Notes: generated by a model from the sequence alone, not told the origin. A stretch of DNA of 64,000 nucleotides from Bryoerythrophyllum caledonicum (GCA_963971425.1 OZ020522.1:2888168-2952167); one strand, 5' to 3'. Counted from the first letter of the stretch, positions 22,301 to 33,590 are shown. A program made the numbers and translations.

Positions 22301-22725
22301 CTACTCCCTTCTCATTGGTGTATGGCATTGAAGCCATTTTACCCATCGAGTTCGAGATCCCCTCTCTGCGAGTGGCCGTGACCGAACGATGGTCCATGGC
22401 CACGTCCTTAGCCGATCGGTTAGAACGATTGGAGGAGCTCGACGAGATGCGCCGGTGGAGCGCCCAAAACATGGAAGCCATCCAACGAAGGAGGAAGATT
22501 GCCTTCGACAAACGGAACAAGGTCCGGTCATTGAGACCGGGAATGCTAGTCCTCCTTCAAGACGCGAGGAGATTGGATTTTCCAGGGAAGTTCGATGCTT
22601 TGTGGTTGGGACCCTATCTCGTGAAGGAGGTCTTCCCCAACAACTCCGTTCAACTTCAAACCCTGAACGGCGAGGATTTCCCCACGCGAACATCGGGCAA
22701 CCGATGCAAAGAGTACAAGGTGTGA
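19346..22725 (+). CDS. Pol: reverse transcriptase, RNase H and integrase (Ty3/gypsy)
   Basis: One long open frame. Reverse transcriptase spans about 20,170-20,790: VSPMVLVKKKNGKLRVCIDY, MPFGLCNAPSAFQ and the catalytic VFIDDF (FIDD in place of YxDD) near 20,605. RNase H begins at YCDASAVAVG (about 21,040) and ends near GRMHLQADHLSRL. Integrase has the HHCC zinc site (CHDSACGGH...CDACQRY, about 21,670-21,800) and the catalytic triad in WGIDYVGEV, ISDRGKHF and NGHTERVNQTL (about 21,880, 22,066, 22,177). A GPY-type block, LWLGPYLVKEVF, lies at about 22,600; no chromodomain is seen. These enzymes copy the RNA and insert the DNA. All catalytic residues are present. The stop is TGA at 22,723. Confidence 0.95.
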
Positions 22726-23912
22726 TTTGTTCACGACCTTCACAAGTGGACCTCCACATTTTGGTACTGCCATGGGTCATTCGAACACAAAAAAGGTAGA
22801 TATTGACCGTGTGCCCATGAACAAGAGTGGGTTCTCTGCCTCTTCGAGTTGTCCCAAATGGCCGCCATGTGTGAGCCGCAAAAACGGCTCACGGTGATGA
22901 ATGGACCTCACGTCGGGTCCATTAAGGCTAATGAGTGGTGAAAATGGATTATCCCATGGACTAGCTCGTGGTTTTTTGATTAAAATGGCCAAGTGGCCTT
23001 TCCCCTCACTAAAAGAGGAGCCATTTATGGGCAATCGCGGAATTTATGTAGTAAGCCAAAAATGAAGAAAAAAAAAGGGGAATAAACCAGAAAAGAAAAG
23101 CAAAGAGAGAAGGGAAAAAAGACAAAAGAAAATTAGAAAAGAATTAAAATGAGTAGTGGTGGAGAAGAATTTACCTCCTATCGAGTTGTAGACCATATTC
23201 GGTCACGATGAAGAAATCACGAAACCAAAAAAATGGGAGAAGAAGAAGGAGGATGGTGAGGAGAAAAGAAAAAAGAATGGGGCGTTAAAAGCCCTTAAAA
23301 AAATAGTCAAAAGGGTCCAAAAGAAGTGGAAAAGAATCCTCATCAATCACTAAGTAAATTAGGAATTACCCCAAGCAAGGGGAATTCAATTTAGGTAGGT
23401 TAAATTAGATTTTTGCACCTTTGAAAATTAGCTAATAGCTCACTTATTGAGATCATGCACACACATGTGGCATGGAGTCAAAGTTTAGATTTAGATATTC
23501 CTTGGTTAGTGGGACACCCACTTGTGTTAAATGCAAGGGTGGCTAGTGAATTATTGCTTTTTAGTTACTAGTTGTTTAGTGTGACCATTAATGTGCCCAC
23601 CCAAAATTGGCGGCTGTGAACGACGAAGGGAACGACCTTGGGAACAAAGAAGGGAGCAAGGGTCTTGGGGTTACCCCCTTGGAGGGCGCTCATTCGAAGG
23701 GTGGGAGGTAGGAGTGAGAGAGGTGTATGGTAGGAGCTAGGAAACCGAGAGACGTGTGTGGTAGGAGTGAGAGAGGTGTGTGGTAGGAGTGAGAGAGGTG
23801 TGTGGTAGGAGCTAGGAAACGGAGAGACGTGTGTGGAAGGAGAGAGAGAGGTAGGGTTCAGATTTCCCCCTCCTGTGGGCTGGAATGTGATTCAATCGTT
23901 GCGAAAATAGAA

Positions 23913-24741
23913 GAGTAGATAGATTAGAAAGTTGGCTTTCCAACAAGCTCAAGAACATGCGAATCGGAGTTGTGACGACGAAGATACAGGCGGCGGAGTG
24001 AGGACGACCAGCTGGAGGATCGGTGGCGGATCTCATACGGCCTCAGGTTTTCCCTCGTCAGTAGCGGAGTTCTTGTCCAATCGGGCTAAGATTTTAGGAG
24101 TAGATAGATTAGAACGTTGGCTTCCCAACAAGCTGAAACACGTGCGGATCGAAGCTGTGACAACGAAGATACGGGCGGCGGAGTGAGGACGACCAGCTGG
24201 AGGATCGGTGGCGGATCTCATACGGCCTCAGGTTTTCCCTTGTCAGTAGCGAGGTTCTTGTCCAATCGGGCTAAGATTTTAGGAGTAGATAGATTAGAAC
24301 GTTGGCTTTCCAACAAGCTCAAGAACGCGCGGATCGGAGCTGTGACGACGAAGATACGGGCGGCGGAGTGAGGACGACCAGTTGGAGGATCGGTGGCGGA
24401 TCTCATACGGCCTCAGGTTTTCCCTCGTCAGTAGCGAGGTTCTTGTCCAATCGGGCTAAGATTTTAGGAGTAGATAGATTAGAACGTTGGCTTTCAAACC
24501 AGCTCAAGAACGCGCAGATCGGAGCTGTGACGACGAAGATACGGGCGGCGGAGTGAGGACGACCAGCTGGAGGATCGGTGGCGGATCTCATACGGCCTCA
24601 GGTTTTCCCTTGTCAGTAGCGGAGTTCTTGTCCAATCAAGCTAAGATTTTAGGAGTAGATAGATTAGAACGTTGGCTTTCCAACAAGCTCAAATATGCGT
24701 GGATCGAAGCTGTGACGACGAAGATACTGGCTGCGGAGTGA
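23913..24741 (+). repeat. 185-bp tandem repeat in LTR 2 (4 full units plus partial)
   Basis: Units begin at 23,913, 24,098, 24,283, 24,468 and 24,653 (partial). They are the same family as in LTR 1 with one more copy, which accounts exactly for the 185-bp length difference between the LTRs. Confidence 0.95.
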
Positions 24742-24972
24742 AGAGCACCAACAAGAGGAGCAAGATCACGAGCTGAACAAGAGGAGCAAGATCACGAGCT
24801 GACCAAGCAAGTCGAAGGCTAAGGATGGAGGGAGAACCGAATTAACTCAGGGAGCCCCTTTTCTTTTCTCCCTCGAACCTCTTCAATTCCATGTGTATGA
24901 CTTGAACCCTAATTTTCTAAATACAAAAACCACGCGGAAGCGTTGCCAATTTTTCGGTAGAATTAGGGTTTG

Positions 24973-24981
24973 CTATATATT
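24973..24981 (+). promoter_or_regulatory. Candidate LTR TATA element (LTR 2)
   Basis: The same GCTATATATTC string as in LTR 1, at the equivalent place downstream of the 185-bp array. A candidate only. Confidence 0.35.
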
Positions 24982-25644
24982 CAACTAAATAACTGATTAG
25001 AGCGCCATTTGTAAGTGAACACAGCTGGAGGCTCACTCTTAGTAAGGCTGGGGTGGATTCTTGTGTGAATGAATGTGATACATGCATAGGAATGTGGTGC
25101 ATGATTTTGAATAAAGTCATATGTTGAAGGTGCACTGCTGGTCGCTGGCTGGGAGGTCCAGGGTCGAGTCAAATGATCAATTGAAGGCTGCCATCGTGTT
25201 AAGCAAGAAAAACTAATAAGAATACAAAAAACAAACGTAAAAAACGGAGTCATAATCACGAAGATAATGAAGAATTAAACTTTTAACATAAAAAGAGGAG
25301 CCTGTCTGCTGGTTGCTGCAATTAGGGTCGCACTTGGGCCTGGAATTGGTGGTTAAGGTGCTAATCAAGTTCACAAGGCAAAATTGGACCTAATGGAGCT
25401 TTAAAACATTGGAAACAAAGCTTTGAGGCGGAATTTACGCTTGTCTAAAGGTTGGATTCAACCTAAGGCTCAATTCAGCCATCACATCACTAATTATTAA
25501 CGAACCCTCTTAAGTGACCACGCCTTGGGTCATCATGCTTGTATGAATGGTTAAAGTATGTTTGCACAAGGGGCTGCATCCCATATGTAGGATCTTGTGT
25601 TCAAGATAAGCCACCCCATTAGGAGGCGGTTTATTTGGCTCACA

Positions 25645-28092
25645 TTTTGGTGCGTCCACCGGGAGGAGGCGTGTTCATGGTTTGATTGTGCTAATTGTTC
25701 TATCGTTGGATGTTAGGTACAAAAGCAATTAGCCTTATGGCATATGGAGCAGCATAGGGCAACTTGAGGTAAGTGCCCAATTTACTCATGAATGGTTAAG
25801 TTATTGTTGGATGGTGAATGACTTGTGAATGTTTGAAAGTATGGTGAGTGCATGGATGCCAAGTTGTGTTTAAAGGTGGGGGTCTAGAAGGGAGTGTGGA
25901 GATCCCGACCCTCCAACCACAAAACACCTTGTGTTGGGGGGATCCCCTTCTAGGCTTGTGGCTTGAGTTGAGTAAGGGGCCTAGGGGTGAAAGGTTGAGG
26001 CCCTCCCACGGAAATCCACGAGGATTTCCAGTGAGCCCCTAGGTCGAAGGGGAAGGGTGCAAGTGCCCGGGTATGGGACAAGGGCGCCCCTTCCTTCCCC
26101 CCGCGCTTGACTAACCACCAAGGTAAGAACAATTTGGTGTAACTGGAATGGTTGAATCAAAAGTTGCAAGTTAACGCTATGTATGTGTGAATGAGCCACT
26201 TGGAGGGGAGTTGGAGTCGTGGACGCATCCAAGACGTAGGGGTGCTGTTTGGAAGGAGCGCTGCGTACGGTATGTGCACTACACCCTCTTTGTAGGACCA
26301 CGAGTAGTAAATAGGACCAACTTGGATGTGGTGACCACACTAGGGTTAGAAAACCCTGATTTCCCACTTGAGCCGTGTGGAACACTTGCCTTAGAACCGC
26401 TAGGTTTGGCCAACCACGAAATTGCATGCAACAAATCTGTTGCTAACAAGTGGATTGGCTGGAGTTGCTTCAAGGTAAGTTATCCCCCTCTATAACATTG
26501 TATGTGACTTATTGGTTGGCCTTAGCATCGATAGAGTGCGATTAGGTCCACGGTCGACTTCAACTAATGGTGACAGGGTGGCTGGAGATGCATCGAGGTA
26601 TGTCTTCTTCACAGTGATAACATTGTATACACACCTTGTTGCATGCCGTCCCGTGATTGAGTCGTTTTCCTCCTAGTGGGTAATGCCTAGTTCAAGGTGG
26701 TAAAAGGTGGAAGGGGGGATACCAAAGATACCGAGGAACCCCACCTTTTATCAAATTGAGGTCTAGGTCAGCCCCACAGTAAGGATCTGTACCGTGTGGC
26801 GCCAGTTGGGGGACAGCTTTCCAACGGGGTGATGCTCGTGGAGACATCCCTCAATTCGGTTAGCTTTTTGTCGTTTGCCCTTGGAGGGTAGTCCTTAATA
26901 GGATTCTTCGGCGGCTTCATCGAGCTAAAACTCCACCACTAAAAATTGGGTCTTGGTCTTGGGTGAGTCCATCCTCGTGATAGAATCGGGAGTAGGAGTG
27001 TTGGAAACATCCACTCACCGATCGAATTAGGCCGTGCTTCGTGTAGTTTCACCCACGACCCTTAAACCTTGGATGGAAAATCTTTCGGGGGAATATGACC
27101 ATCATCAACACACAACAAGATCTTACTCTTAGACTTTAGAGTAGATGTCCCGTGCCACAAGGTCCCAAAAACCTTCCCTCACACCACCGTGGGAACCGGC
27201 GAGTGAAAGAAGTAGGTCTAGGGAACTCACTGAGGACACGGCGGAAGGATTCTTGGAGGTTCAGCTAGAGGTTATCCCAGCTCCTCCCCTTCTTTTTCCC
27301 CCATCTTTCCTTATCCCTACATTTGATCCAGTGAACACCACCAACACCACTAGCCCACGAGGCAACACCTCAGCCCCTACCATGGCCTCTGGAGGGCCAC
27401 CCCCGGTTCGGCCTCCCATCAAGCCCTTGGTTCAGCCAAGGGGTTTACCAATTGTAGTACCGGAGGGCTTACAAACGGCGCCTATGCCACCCAATTTACC
27501 CACGTTTAGAGGAACTAGGGATGAAGACCCCTCCGCACATGTGGAACGGTTTATAGAGCTCCTCACTACTAGTCTCATCACCAACACCGGGTATTTCCTA
27601 GTGTGGTTTTCGTGTACCTTAAAGGATGCCGCTTACGAGTGGTATAGGAACCACCCCCCCAACACCTTCCAAGACTGGGATAGCCTCATGAGGGCCTTTT
27701 TGGAGCACTTTAGACCCGAAGTAGGTCAAAGTAATGCCCTCACAGCCCTAGCCGCGCTACGCCAAGGTCCAGGGGAGGATATCACGACATACATTAGGAG
27801 ATTCGACCTGGTGGTTACAAGGTTCGTGGGAAACCTCCTCACCAATGACACCTTAACCCAGTTCTTTATCCAAGGGTTCAACAATGAGGGAACCATTAGG
27901 GAGATTTTGAAGGTCCGCCCCGCATCGTTAGATGAGGCCAAGGCACAAGCTAGGCTAATAGAACAGGTGGATCGAGACCAAGAGCGCATGTGGAGGAAGG
28001 AGGATCACCATATTCCTAGTTTCATACCCATCCATGCCAAGGGTAAGGGACCAGTCTTAGAACGTAACCAAGGATCCACAGGCGCACAAGTT
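25645..28092 (+). mobile_element. Second Ty3/gypsy internal region, cut by the assembly gap
   Basis: Immediately after LTR 2 come a primer-site-like TGGTGCGTCCACCGGGAGG (25,648-25,666), a leader and the start of gag. The arrangement LTR-internal-LTR-internal is what unequal recombination between LTRs of two copies, or tandem insertion, would leave. The first ~400 bp differ clearly from the first copy, while from about 26,075 the two are almost identical. The sequence ends in N at 28,093, so the rest of this copy is unknown. Confidence 0.85.
27145..28092 (+). CDS. Gag, partial second copy
   Basis: Near-identical to the gag at 16,521, with the same N-terminus (MSRATRSQKP) and capsid blocks and no interruption up to the gap: about 316 codons. 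Small differences include ELLTTS for ELLTTC and YEWYRN for YEWCRN. The 3' end is lost in the N run, so the frame drawn across the gap is meaningless. Confidence 0.85.
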
Positions 28093-28292
28093 NNNNNNNN
28101 NNNNNNNNNNNNNNNNNNNNNNNNNNNNNNNNNNNNNNNNNNNNNNNNNNNNNNNNNNNNNNNNNNNNNNNNNNNNNNNNNNNNNNNNNNNNNNNNNNNN
28201 NNNNNNNNNNNNNNNNNNNNNNNNNNNNNNNNNNNNNNNNNNNNNNNNNNNNNNNNNNNNNNNNNNNNNNNNNNNNNNNNNNNNNNNNNNNN
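28093..28292. other. Assembly gap (200 N)
   Basis: Exactly 200 N. It joins gag of the second Ty3/gypsy copy to unrelated hAT-like sequence. A round 200 suggests a placeholder of unknown true length. Confidence 0.98.
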
Positions 28293-28382
28293 CGGAAGTC
28301 TTGAATATCAGAGTTTCTTTTGGAACTCCTGATATTTCTTCCACATACTACCTATCACGTTCGTTCATTTCTCGATACTCTC

Positions 28383-29275
28383 CTTGGTATATCGAAATCA
28401 CTATGGTGCAAGGCAGGAAGACCGACTCCCTCCAATGCAATCTTTGTCACCGCATTTTTGCAAGAAGGCTAGAACGACAGCTAAGTCATCTTGGGTACGA
28501 AGAACTCTCTAGCAAGCTCAATAGCAATGTTCGCCTCTGCACCAAATTGACAATCCGCGTACAGACTATATTTTAAAATTGTCGTGGCCACTACCCGAAA
28601 CACAATGGAGAATTTTTCTCCGAACATTGCCCCACCCCACCATTGAAATCTGTGCATGCCTCAGAATATAGCACGCCCAAGTCCACTGGTGGAGATTCTT
28701 GTGTAGGGTCGACTCAAGCCCCCCCCCGTGATTTTACCATCAACCATGGTTGAACCGACCCCACCTTCCACGACTTCACCAAACAAGGGAGTGTAGCTGC
28801 CACCTTCCCCAGATTAGTGAGGCAATCCGTGCTCAAAGAGAGCTTTCAAGAAGTGGAGCGGCGAGAGCTAGACAAAGTGTGGGCGAAGTTATTCTACGAA
28901 GCAAACGTGTCGTTTGCTGTAGCATGGAATGCTGCATTCAAGGAAGCCTTGATGAAGACTGTTTCTTTCAAAAAACCATATGTCCCACCTTCTTACCATG
29001 ACATTCAGACAAGGTTGTTGGGACAAGCAAAGGCTAATTTGGTAGCACAACTCAATAAAAGACTATTCCAGAGTGTTCGGACGTTTGGAGGAACTCTAGC
29101 CATAGATGGGTGGACATCTGTGACTAGTCGCCCTCTGTGCAATGCAATGCTTGTCTCCCGCAAGAGAGCTCTTCTTGGGAGCTGTAGATACTACGGACGA
29201 AGAAAAGAACACTGTCACGTAGAGAGTCTTTGCTTCAGGAAAACCCAGGGTTCTTTGCTGCATTTAGTTTAGAGA
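28383..29275 (+). pseudogene. hAT transposase, N-terminal half (BED-like finger and DUF659-like region)
   Basis: A BED-like finger, LQCNLCHRIFARRLERQLSHL (about 28,430-28,490), is followed after several breaks by a frame from about 28,817. That frame carries ARRELDKVWAKLFYEANVSF in slightly variant form, YVPPSYHDIQTRLLGQAKAN and the signature GTLAIDGWTSVTSRPL (about 29,090-29,135), as in DUF659 of plant hAT proteins. A frameshift near 29,180 then hides VDTTDEEKNTV in another frame, after which the homology stops. The BED finger would bind the transposon ends; DUF659 starts the catalytic region. This is the opposite strand from the hAT at 10.4-12.4 kb, so it is probably a different copy. Confidence 0.65.
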
Positions 29276-30617
29276 GGGAAAAGGAGAATATAGAACATAT
29301 GATTTGTGTCCAAGTCCATATAAACTTATAAGTCCTCATTCACCATATCAGAAAGGCCTCCGATCTTCAACTTGTATAATAAAACTCGATGTACATATAA
29401 TAAGACATGATGCAGATGTCTTGTAGAACTTGTCTCTCAAAAACTTAACTAAAAACATTAATTATCCTTAACCTAAATCAAGCCTTAATCAAACTCTGAT
29501 TAAATTAACTAATTCCACTTAATAATAATTAATTAATAGTTAAGATCATTATATTTAACTAAAATGATTAACCTTGATTAATCCACTTAATTTTAGTTAA
29601 GCTAATTGATTACAATTAGACTAGTTAATCTTACTTAACACAATTAACCTTGATTAAGATAATTAATTTCCTAATTAACCACAATCCCACATACCCTTAC
29701 CCTTACATACCCTAACCACTTCATACCCTTCTCCTATAAACCCTTTCTCCCTTTGAAATCATTTATCTAACCTCTCATTAAGTATTAAACCGAACTCAAA
29801 CTCTCTTTTAAACTCTTGATTAACCTTCTAATTCAAAATACCACTACGGTTTCATACAAACTTGGAATGAGATGTGCTATAGCTACTTGAAAAGCCACTA
29901 AAATATACCACATACACACTAAATTTCACTTCCAGAAACTCATCTGGCCAGCCGCTATGTGCAATCAAAGTTACTTCTTACAAAAACTCAAGTCAGCTGA
30001 CCCCTCTTCTTTCAAACTAGTGCTATGACTTCACAAAAGCTCGAAATAGAGCATAAGATAGCTCTTTGAAAAGCTATTTACAGTGTACAAACACTCACCA
30101 AAGATGTCATTTAGATATATTTTGTAGAACTCGCTACAAGGCTTCAAACCTACTGCTCATGAAAACATGGGGCAGCAGACCCCCTTGTGTTCGACAAGGC
30201 GCCGTTCACTCATACTTTTAGCTCTAAGACCGAGTGATAGCTTCATAGAGAGCTAACAATAAGGGCTACAACATACTCAAAATCCAAAACAAATTATAAC
30301 AAAAACAACCAGAGAGAGCCCCTGCAGTCCAGCCCTTCTTTGGTAAGGAAGAATCCAACCCCCAAAACGGGGAAAGGAGCCAATCACAACTAACCTCAGC
30401 CCATTCAAAGGCCACATGGGCATCTTAAACCCCATTGGTTGCTCAAATTCTCCCCCTTATCAACTCTTATCATCCCTCTATCCCTTCTATTCTTTGTATT
30501 TTTAAACACTAACTACCTGGTTATCAATCTAAAGACCGGGTTTCTTCAACAACAACTAACCACAAATAAATAAAGAGAAATAACAATAAATTATCTCAAC
30601 TTCAGCCCCTAGATGGA
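29276..30617. other. AT-rich DNA without recognised gene
   Basis: Dense TTAATTAA, CTTGATTAA and TTAACTAAAATGATTAACC-like words at about 29,430-29,690 make a degenerate AT-rich repeat. An ACCCTTACCCTTAC tract lies at about 29,690-29,710. No coding signal is seen. Confidence 0.5.
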
Positions 30618-31049
30618 TTACACATATAAAAAGTCAAGAATCTCACGAAGAATAGCAGCAATGTAACTTGCTCGCCTTTCACTACCCAAGTGTCTGAGCG
30701 GGCCTTGAAGCCAAAGACGGTGACCAAGGTCATTGGACAAGCGGGTTATCATTTGACCTTCGTTAGTGCTTTGAAAACACCCTTCAAACACCACTTGATG
30801 GCCTTCGATAAACACATCTCCAACCTCCAAGACGATTACTAAAGTTCTTGCCTCCGGTTGTAAACTTCTTAAATTTGTCAAAGGAACTTGTTGACGATAA
30901 AAAGCGGTACGTGGTTGAACACGACGCTCAGAAGGCCCTGCTTCCTCTCGCTCACGCTGCCTTGATGTCAATGGTTGAGAAAGTTGAATTAGATCATCCG
31001 GTGAGTGAGCTAAAGGAAACTCCCAATCATCAGGGTCTTGAGAAGCCAT
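30618..31049 (-). CDS. Hypothetical protein, 143 codons
   Basis: A complete ATG-to-stop frame on the minus strand: MASQDPDDWEFPLAHSPDD at the N-terminus, an Arg/Glu-rich middle (SRQREREEAGPSERRVQPR), then a more hydrophobic half with LVIVLEVGDVFIEGHQVVFE. I recognise no domain, signal peptide or membrane segment. Length and composition look less random than neighbouring frames, but no homologue is known to me. It may be an exon or a TE-derived fragment; the flanks are AT-rich and unassigned. Confidence 0.3.
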   Translation of the reverse strand: MASQDPDDWEFPLAHSPDDLIQLSQPLTSRQREREEAGPSERRVQPRTAFYRQQVPLTNLRSLQPEARTLVIVLEVGDVFIEGHQVVFEGCFQSTNEGQMITRLSNDLGHRLWLQGPLRHLGSERRASYIAAILREILDFLYV

Positions 31050-31339
31050 ACTATCAACCTATAGAAACTAAGAAGAAACAATCCAAACTAATAATGACCT
31101 GAAGTAATGCATAAGGCACGGCAACCATCTACCATTTATATGTTTTTCGATAACTTCATCAAGAAGCTTGCCTTCCCTAACATTAACTCAATGACATTTC
31201 TTTAATAGTAAACGATTAAGCAAATTTAAGTAGCCATAGATGCCTTTCCATCTAAAAGAAGGTCCACAGTAAAGCCAGATTAAGAAACAAACGACTTATT
31301 TGTAGCAGTATAAAACTATTGTGGGCTCGATGATAATCG

Positions 31340-31425
31340 CCAAGTTGCAGACTTGGTTGGCTGTTAGAGCCCGTTTGTTATCCGCCGACTGATTCCGAGT
31401 TCGAGTCTCATTGAGCTCGTTGAAC
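31340..31425 (+). repeat. Candidate tRNA-derived SINE
   Basis: TGGCTGTTAGAGC (31,358-31,370) resembles an internal A box of RNA polymerase III. GAGTTCGAGTCTC (31,397-31,409) resembles a B box at suitable spacing. The stretch CCGCCGACTGATTCCGAGTT is similar to the SINE-like sequence at 33.5 kb. No cloverleaf forms, so it is not a tRNA gene. Confidence 0.4.
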
Positions 31426-31654
31426 TGTTCGGGCGGCTGCGGCTTGGCACTTGCTAGTGAGAGCAAGAAAATAAGCAGCCAATTGGCCACCTACCTACCC
31501 CTAAGCTAGAGTGACAGATGTAGTACATCCAAGCTAGGCTAATAAGCTCCAATTGTTCCCACATTGAATTAAACTGTAGGTCACTCTACGACCACACTTT
31601 TTGCATCTACATTATTTTTTTACATACTGTAGTTATTTGCATCACGACACCGGA

Positions 31655-33270
31655 AAGCGAGCCGAGAAACATGGAAGAGTGAAGAGCACCACCACCAAAG
31701 CGCCACCGATCGTGAAGGTGGTACCGGAGAACCCAGCGGAGGACAAGCATCTTCACGTCTTGTTCTACTTTTTCGACAAGATGGGGTGTTCTGGTCTGAT
31801 GGAGGCAGCGTGGGGAATCAAGGAGGAGCGGATGGTGACAGAGTTGATCGGCACTCCTGACAACCAATATGACGGAAGCCTTCGAGCATACCCGGAGAAG
31901 TAGACCCGATTGGAGTGGAAGTGGACCTACGGCTTCCGGGACGGAGGCATCAAGTTAGCGGAGCGGAAAGACGACCTCATGGACGGGGAGTTCCACGGGC
32001 CTGCTGACCCGAAGGATGGCTACACGACAGATGACCTAATCGACCGATAGGCCTGGATCGTGATAGGTTTTCTAAACCCTATCTTCTATCCGAAGAAGCC
32101 CAAGCGTCCGGTGCTCAAATGGGCAACTACTTTCTTAGGAGCGATGCGGGGGAGATCACCGTGGATTGGGCATCGCTCATGTAGGACTTGGTGGAGAGAT
32201 TGATCAAGAGCCTCCACCGGAATAGGAAGGTTGGATCACCACTTCCGGCCTACCTGACGCATCTCTACTTCCGGCACAAACTGCTGAAACCGGAGGAGCA
32301 CGACGAGTACGAAGAACTTCTGACTATTCAGAAGTACGGCAGAATGGAGACCGACTTCGAGGAGGAGAAAGAAGATGCGGAGCCACCTTCGGCGGAAACG
32401 CCTCAGACGCGGAAGCAGAGTCGCTCGGTGCAACCGGAACCGGCGCCAGCGGAGTCTCCACCAACACGTATAGACACAGCCACTGAAGACCCGGACGTTG
32501 TAGGACCTTCAAAGCGACTGGAACGATGCCCAACTCCAGACCTTCCGGTACTCACTGGAAGACACGAAGACGACATCATGGAGCTGCTTGAGCACGTAGC
32601 ATGGAGAGCCACTTGGATCAATCAACACCTCAACGACAACACCTCGATGTTATACGAAATCATGGGGGAGCTCTGGGTCGAGGATGCTACGGAGATCATG
32701 CCATGCTTGAAGAACCCCCGGAAGACCTACTTCCGACTACAGGCGGTGGAGGAGCAGCAGCGATCAATACTCCAAGCCAGGGCAAAAGTCCAACAAGATC
32801 TGGCGGTAATAAATGCAGCATTGGCGGAAGCACAAGCAACCAGAAAGGCAGCAGAAGACAAGGCGGCCGCATCAGCTCACTTACTCGTTGAGGTCCGGGA
32901 GGCATTGAGTTTTCCGGTTGACATAGTCAAGCAGAGCCTCCTCTTCAACGAGCGCTTAGAGAAGGAAGGAAAGGTGCACCAAAGGCAGATCATCCGATTC
33001 CTTATGGACCACGCCCGAAAGATAGAGAAGACATGGGAGCAGATGCAACTACTGGTCAGCAACGCCACAAAAGTTGCGATCCAGGAAGAACCGACTGCAC
33101 CAATCCCCACCATTGATCTCGACTTCTCTCCAGATGTAGCCGGACCTCCAAGGGATGCACGGGAATCTTTCGGAAAAGGTAAGCGGCCTGTGGGTGAGGC
33201 CTTGGGCACACCTGATGCAGCTTCTCCCAGGCCATGTGGCAGGGCTCCTCCCAACAGCCCGGTTTCGTGA
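31655..33270 (+). pseudogene. Unrecognised repeated protein family, copy 1
   Basis: Homologous to the copies at 50,046-51,483 and 52,926-54,950. Shared blocks include KSTTTKAPPIVKV, LFYFFDKMGC, MVTELIGTPDNQYD, GEFHGPADPKDGY, VIGFLNPIFYPKKPKRPVLK, the AYLTHLYFRHKLLKPEEHDE block (about 32,250-32,310), a Pro/Ser/Arg-rich linker and a C-terminal coiled coil (QQRSILQARAKVQQDLAVIN). It lacks the start codon region and promoter seen in the other copies. It has TAG stops at about 31,901, 32,048 and 32,182 and a one-base shift near 32,145. The downstream 360 codons (32,188-33,270) are open. I do not recognise the family; the general layout recalls gag-like plant transposon proteins, with low certainty. 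Confidence 0.6.
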
Positions 33271-33514
33271 AGTGCTTGCGTACATGATGTGAAAATATAT
33301 ATTAGTATAGAAAAATAGGGGGTATTAAATGGTCGAGGCCAACAGTGAAGATATGACTAGTGGATTCATCCTCAACCACACAGTCATACTTTACCGGGGC
33401 GAGCCTTATCTTGGAAATTATATTCCTGCATCTTGTCACTAGCTTAGGCTTCAGGAGCATCAACCGGCTGTCACATTGCTAAAGTTTTAGCAGTCCCCAG
33501 GACCACGCGTCACA

Positions 33515-33590
33515 CTAACCGTTCAGGCAATCTACGGGAATCGAACTCTGAACCAGTTTAGTGTGGCGGAACGCTCAGCCAGCCCGCTGA
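33515..33590 (-). repeat. tRNA-derived SINE head
   Basis: On the minus strand, TGGCTGAGCG (33,572-33,581) matches an A box and GAGTTCGATTCCC (about 33,536-33,548) a B box. The acceptor and D-arm pairing of a real tRNA are not preserved. The sequence between the boxes resembles the candidate at 31.35 kb, so both may be one SINE family. Confidence 0.5.

Larger units (their letters stand above)
12438..25644 (+). mobile_element. Young Ty3/gypsy LTR retrotransposon (LTR-gag-pol-LTR)
   Basis: Two long direct repeats start TGTGAGCC and end GGCTCACA (12,438-15,027 and 22,870-25,644) and flank gag, protease, reverse transcriptase, RNase H and integrase, in the Ty3 order. A primer-binding-like site lies 3 bp after the first LTR. 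I noticed only about ten substitutions between the LTRs over 2.6 kb, so the insertion looks recent. The element interrupts a hAT transposon. No purine-rich tract sits immediately before the second LTR, which is unusual. Gag and protease are split by apparent frameshifts. After the second LTR another internal region begins (25,645 onward), so the target duplication cannot be tested. Confidence 0.9.
22870..25644 (+). repeat. LTR 2 (2,775 bp)
   Basis: Starts TGTGAGCC, ends GGCTCACA. It matches LTR 1 apart from scattered substitutions and one extra 185-bp unit. It serves as the 3' LTR of the upstream element and, by position, as the 5' LTR of the internal region that follows. Confidence 0.9.

Noticed and set aside
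13481-24741. Regularly spaced repeats as a CRISPR array
   Set aside because: Units are 185 bp and contiguous with no unique spacers, and the genome is eukaryotic.
28057-28344. Frames reading across the N run
   Set aside because: They consist mostly of unknown residues, so no protein can be inferred.
33515-33590. Functional tRNA gene
   Set aside because: A and B boxes are present but acceptor and D-arm pairings fail; it is better explained as a SINE head.
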